This document shows, in pieces, positions 61,907 through 64,000 of a stretch of DNA of 64,000 bases. The DNA is from Aureococcus anophagefferens. Lineage: Eukaryota > Sar > Pelagophyceae > Pelagomonadales > Pelagomonadaceae. Location of the stretch: NCBI RefSeq assembly GCF_000186865.1, contig NW_008705571.1, positions 1,250,465 to 1,314,464 on the forward strand, given 5' to 3'. The position numbers were made by a program, and so were the translations under genes. Numbering within the stretch: the stretch's first letter is position 1; the number at the start of each line of letters is the position of its first letter. The notes beneath the pieces were generated by a model. That model was not told the DNA's origin. It saw only the letters and a list, made by a program, of their open reading frames with translations, and searched no databases.

Positions 61907-63223
61907 ATGCCGGACCCGCCCCTGCCGCCGTCTCCCGGCGAGCCCTCGAGCTTGACGGAGCTCAAGCACCTGTCGTCGACGCTCCAGGCCACGGCGGAGG
62001 CCCTCTGCCGGTCGTCGCGCGCCAGCGAGGCGACCGCCGCCCACGGCGCCGCGTCGGCCAAGGTCCGCGCGGCCCTCGCCGAGGCGGAGGTGGCCCTGCG
62101 GCTCCTCGCCGCGGACGCGGCCGTCGCGCCCGTCGTGCCGCGCGCGGAGGTCCGCGTGTGGATGGACGGCGCCTTCGACATGATGCACTTTGGCCACGCG
62201 AACGCGTTCCGCCAGGGCAAGGCGTTGGGCACGCACCTCATCGTCGGCGTCAACAGCGACGCGTCGATCACGGAGGCCAAGGGCGCGCCCATCATGAACG
62301 ACGCGGAGCGCACGCGCATGGTCCGGAGCTGCAAGTTCGTCAACGAGGTCGTCGAGAACGTGCCCTACGTCATGGACGCGGACTACGTGCGCCACGTCCT
62401 GCAGAAGCACCGCGTGGACCTCATCGTCCACGGCGACGACCCCTGCATCGTCGACGGCCGGGACGTCTACGAGGCGGCCAAGGCCGCGGGCCGCTACCGG
62501 ACGATCCCGCGGACGGAAGGCGTGTCGACGACGGACCTCGTCGGGCGCATGCTCCTGCTGGCGCGGAAACCGTCCTTGGAAGAGCCGGCGACGCCGACGC
62601 GCTGCTCGGAGCTCGGCGAGTCCGAGCACCGCGGCAAGCTGCTGCGCCGGAGCCGCGCGTTCCTTTCGACGAGTCGCATGAACTCGTGCTTCGCGCGAGG
62701 CACGCGCGCGCCCGCGCCCGGCGCGGCCGTCGTCTACGTGGCCGGCGCCTTCGACCTCTTCCACGCGGGCCACGTCGCCTTCCTCGAGGCGGCGCGGGGC
62801 CTGGGGGACTACCTGGTGGTCGGCGTGCACGGCGACGCGGTCGTGGCCAAGAAACGCGGCGACGCGTTCCCGGTCATGAACATGCAGGAGCGCGCGCTCT
62901 CCGTGCTGGGCTGCCGCTTCGTGGACGACTGCCTCTTCGACGCGCCCCTGCACGTGTCGGAGACCATGGTCCAGTCCTTCAAGATCACCGTGGTCGCCGT
63001 CGCGGCGCGCGGGCCCGACGCGGCCCGCCCCGACGGGGACCGCGACGACCCCTTCGCCGTGCCCAAAAAGCTCGGCCTCTTCACGACCGTCGACTCGGGC
63101 AGCGACCTGTCCTCGACGAAGATCGCCGACCGCATCCGCGACCGCCACGAGGCCCTCCTCGCGCGCTACCACAAGAAGGCCGCGAAGGAGGAGGCGTACT
63201 ACGACCAGCGCCACGCCGCCTAA
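61907..63223 (+). CDS. PCYT2: Ethanolamine-phosphate cytidylyltransferase
   Basis: 438 residues from ATG 61907. Two cytidylyltransferase domains, as in ECT/PCYT2: first VWMDGAFDMMHFGHANAFRQ (HFGH) with the loop RTEGVSTTDLVGRM; second VVYVAGAFDLFHAGHVAFLE (HAGH) with SSTKIADRI at its end. VGVNSDASITEAKG and GDYLVVGVHGDAVVAKKRG flank them. It makes CDP-ethanolamine for phosphatidylethanolamine synthesis. The N-terminal 80 residues are a helical extension. The stop codon overlaps that of the convergent sulfotransferase gene. Confidence 0.93.
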   Translation: MPDPPLPPSPGEPSSLTELKHLSSTLQATAEALCRSSRASEATAAHGAASAKVRAALAEAEVALRLLAADAAVAPVVPRAEVRVWMDGAFDMMHFGHANAFRQGKALGTHLIVGVNSDASITEAKGAPIMNDAERTRMVRSCKFVNEVVENVPYVMDADYVRHVLQKHRVDLIVHGDDPCIVDGRDVYEAAKAAGRYRTIPRTEGVSTTDLVGRMLLLARKPSLEEPATPTRCSELGESEHRGKLLRRSRAFLSTSRMNSCFARGTRAPAPGAAVVYVAGAFDLFHAGHVAFLEAARGLGDYLVVGVHGDAVVAKKRGDAFPVMNMQERALSVLGCRFVDDCLFDAPLHVSETMVQSFKITVVAVAARGPDAARPDGDRDDPFAVPKKLGLFTTVDSGSDLSSTKIADRIRDRHEALLARYHKKAAKEEAYYDQRHAA

Positions 63224-64000
63224 CGTCGCTTCCTATTCAGCCGCGACGCCGCCTTCCGGTTCGTCAGGTCGTCGAGGACCCAGTCGGGCGCGGGGATGCC
63301 GAAGAGGAGGTAGTCGTTGACGTAGTGGTCCACGAGCACGCGCGTCGCGCGGCCCGTGGCGTCCGCGGCGAACCACTCGCGCGTCGACGACGCGGCGTTC
63401 GTGTTGTGCTTGAAGGCCGCCGCGACGGCGGGGAAGAGGTCGTCGAAGAGGGGCACGTCGGCGTGGGACACGTTGACCTTGGCGAGGAGCGCGATGACCT
63501 TGTCGCGCGACGTCGCGCGGTCGAGCTGCTCGACGGTGTCGTAGTAGCGCAGCGAGTGGCCCAGCCCGCCGCAGAACTGGGACTGGCGCCGGAAGTGGAC
63601 GTCCTCGTTGACGCGCTGCAGCGCCGCGTCCGTCGCGTTGTCCTCGCGCGCGATGTGGTCGACGGCCTGCGCGAACCTGGCGGAAAAGCGCGCGACGTGC
63701 CCAACTTTGGAGGCGCCTCTCTCGGTCTTCGTTTCGGCTCATGTTTGGACGGGCGATGATCTCTCGGAGCGCCCTCGACGCGTGGATCCGTTCTCCGGAA
63801 CGATCGACGTTGAAGCGACCTCGAATCACCCGTGTCCCGCCCCGCGCGCGAACGTCGCGGTCTCCGTCCCGAACTCGCCCCGGCAGTGGTCCTTGCCGTC
63901 GCCGTCGACCTTGGCGCCGCCGAGCTCGCACTTGGACTGGAGGGCGGAGACGAAGCGCTCCAGGGGATCGCGGTAGAAGACGGCCTTGTGCCACGCGGGG
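63220..64000 (-). CDS. Sulfotransferase family 2-like, 5' part outside the window
   Basis: Exon from the window end to 63854, then an introner (63677-63853), then the last exon to TAG at 63220-63222. The upstream exon reads KAVFYRDPLERFVSALQSKC, the PAPS 3'-phosphate motif of carbohydrate sulfotransferases (RDPLERxxSAxxxKC). The next exon continues AQAVDHIAREDNATDAALQR, FRRQSQFCGGL and LRYYDTVEQLD, typical of the family's C-terminal part. Secretory-pathway sugar sulfation is likely. The end of the protein is basic (NRKAASRLNRKRR). Confidence 0.75.
63677..63853 (-). mobile_element. Introner element (shorter subfamily) forming a GT-AG intron
   Basis: Element 63677-63845 (169 bp) with exact 8-bp duplication GCGCGAAC (63669-63676 and 63846-63853). 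On the minus strand GTTCGCGC gives the donor GT, and the element end gives the AG. Splicing joins ETAT to FAQAVD in frame. Terminal inverted repeats are weak, but the interior shares the CGGCTCATGTTTGGACG-type core with the two elements in the coiled-coil gene. Confidence 0.88.

Noticed and set aside
1..64000. tRNA, rRNA or CRISPR arrays
   Set aside because: No T-loop/anticodon arrangement, conserved rRNA stretch or regularly spaced repeat array was seen on reading; a tRNAscan run would settle the tRNA question.

Overview
The window is nuclear DNA of a very GC-rich microalga, most likely a stramenopile and probably a pelagophyte close to Aureococcus. The evidence is eukaryotic housekeeping genes (eIF3i, NHP2, ethanolamine-phosphate cytidylyltransferase), short spliceosomal introns often with GC donors, plastid-type presequences, very tight gene packing, and six introner elements (about 170-200 bp, 8-bp target duplications). 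Introners of this DNA-transposon kind are known from Aureococcus. The genus is an inference; no marker gene was searched.

Region 1 (1-25424, + strand) is one enormous multidomain type I polyketide synthase (PKS) read as a single colinear polypeptide. Its 5' end lies outside the window. I see seven ketosynthases (KS), three dehydratase (DH) N-terminal hotdog domains, seven acyl carrier proteins (ACP), an HMG-CoA-synthase-like domain (HMGS), many crotonase (ECH) domains, two FSH1-type serine hydrolase domains and a terminal thioesterase. I see no acyltransferase and no ketoreductase. The layout resembles bacterial trans-AT PKSs, and an HMGS-ECH-ECH-ACP beta-branching cassette is fused in cis. 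About fourteen in-frame stops and one frameshift interrupt the reading frame. All of them lie in the less GC-rich segments (about 0.8-3.9 kb and 10.3-22 kb). The locus is therefore either a recently decaying gene or one whose expression needs an unusual mechanism.

Region 2 (25.4-34.8 kb) holds an ankyrin-repeat gene, a 600-bp inverted-repeat mobile element, a secreted/membrane protein with His-rich motifs, a 12-repeat calcium-binding VCBS surface protein apparently joined to a four-helix membrane and WW-domain part, and an F-box-like gene.

Region 3 (34.8-49.7 kb) holds a long MFS transporter, a calmodulin-like EF-hand gene, a UPF0126/TRIC-type membrane protein, a disordered small protein and a 2746-aa coiled-coil protein interrupted by two introners.

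Region 4 (49.8-64 kb) is densely packed. It holds fructosamine kinase, a SET-like protein, a beta-propeller protein, an STI1-domain plastid protein, two sulfotransferases (one running off the window end), a methyltransferase, a GT8 glycosyltransferase, eIF3i, an M3 oligopeptidase, NHP2 and PCYT2. Several genes are divergent with short shared promoters, and several converge with overlapping stop codons. Apart from the PKS, the genes look like unrelated single-copy cellular functions.
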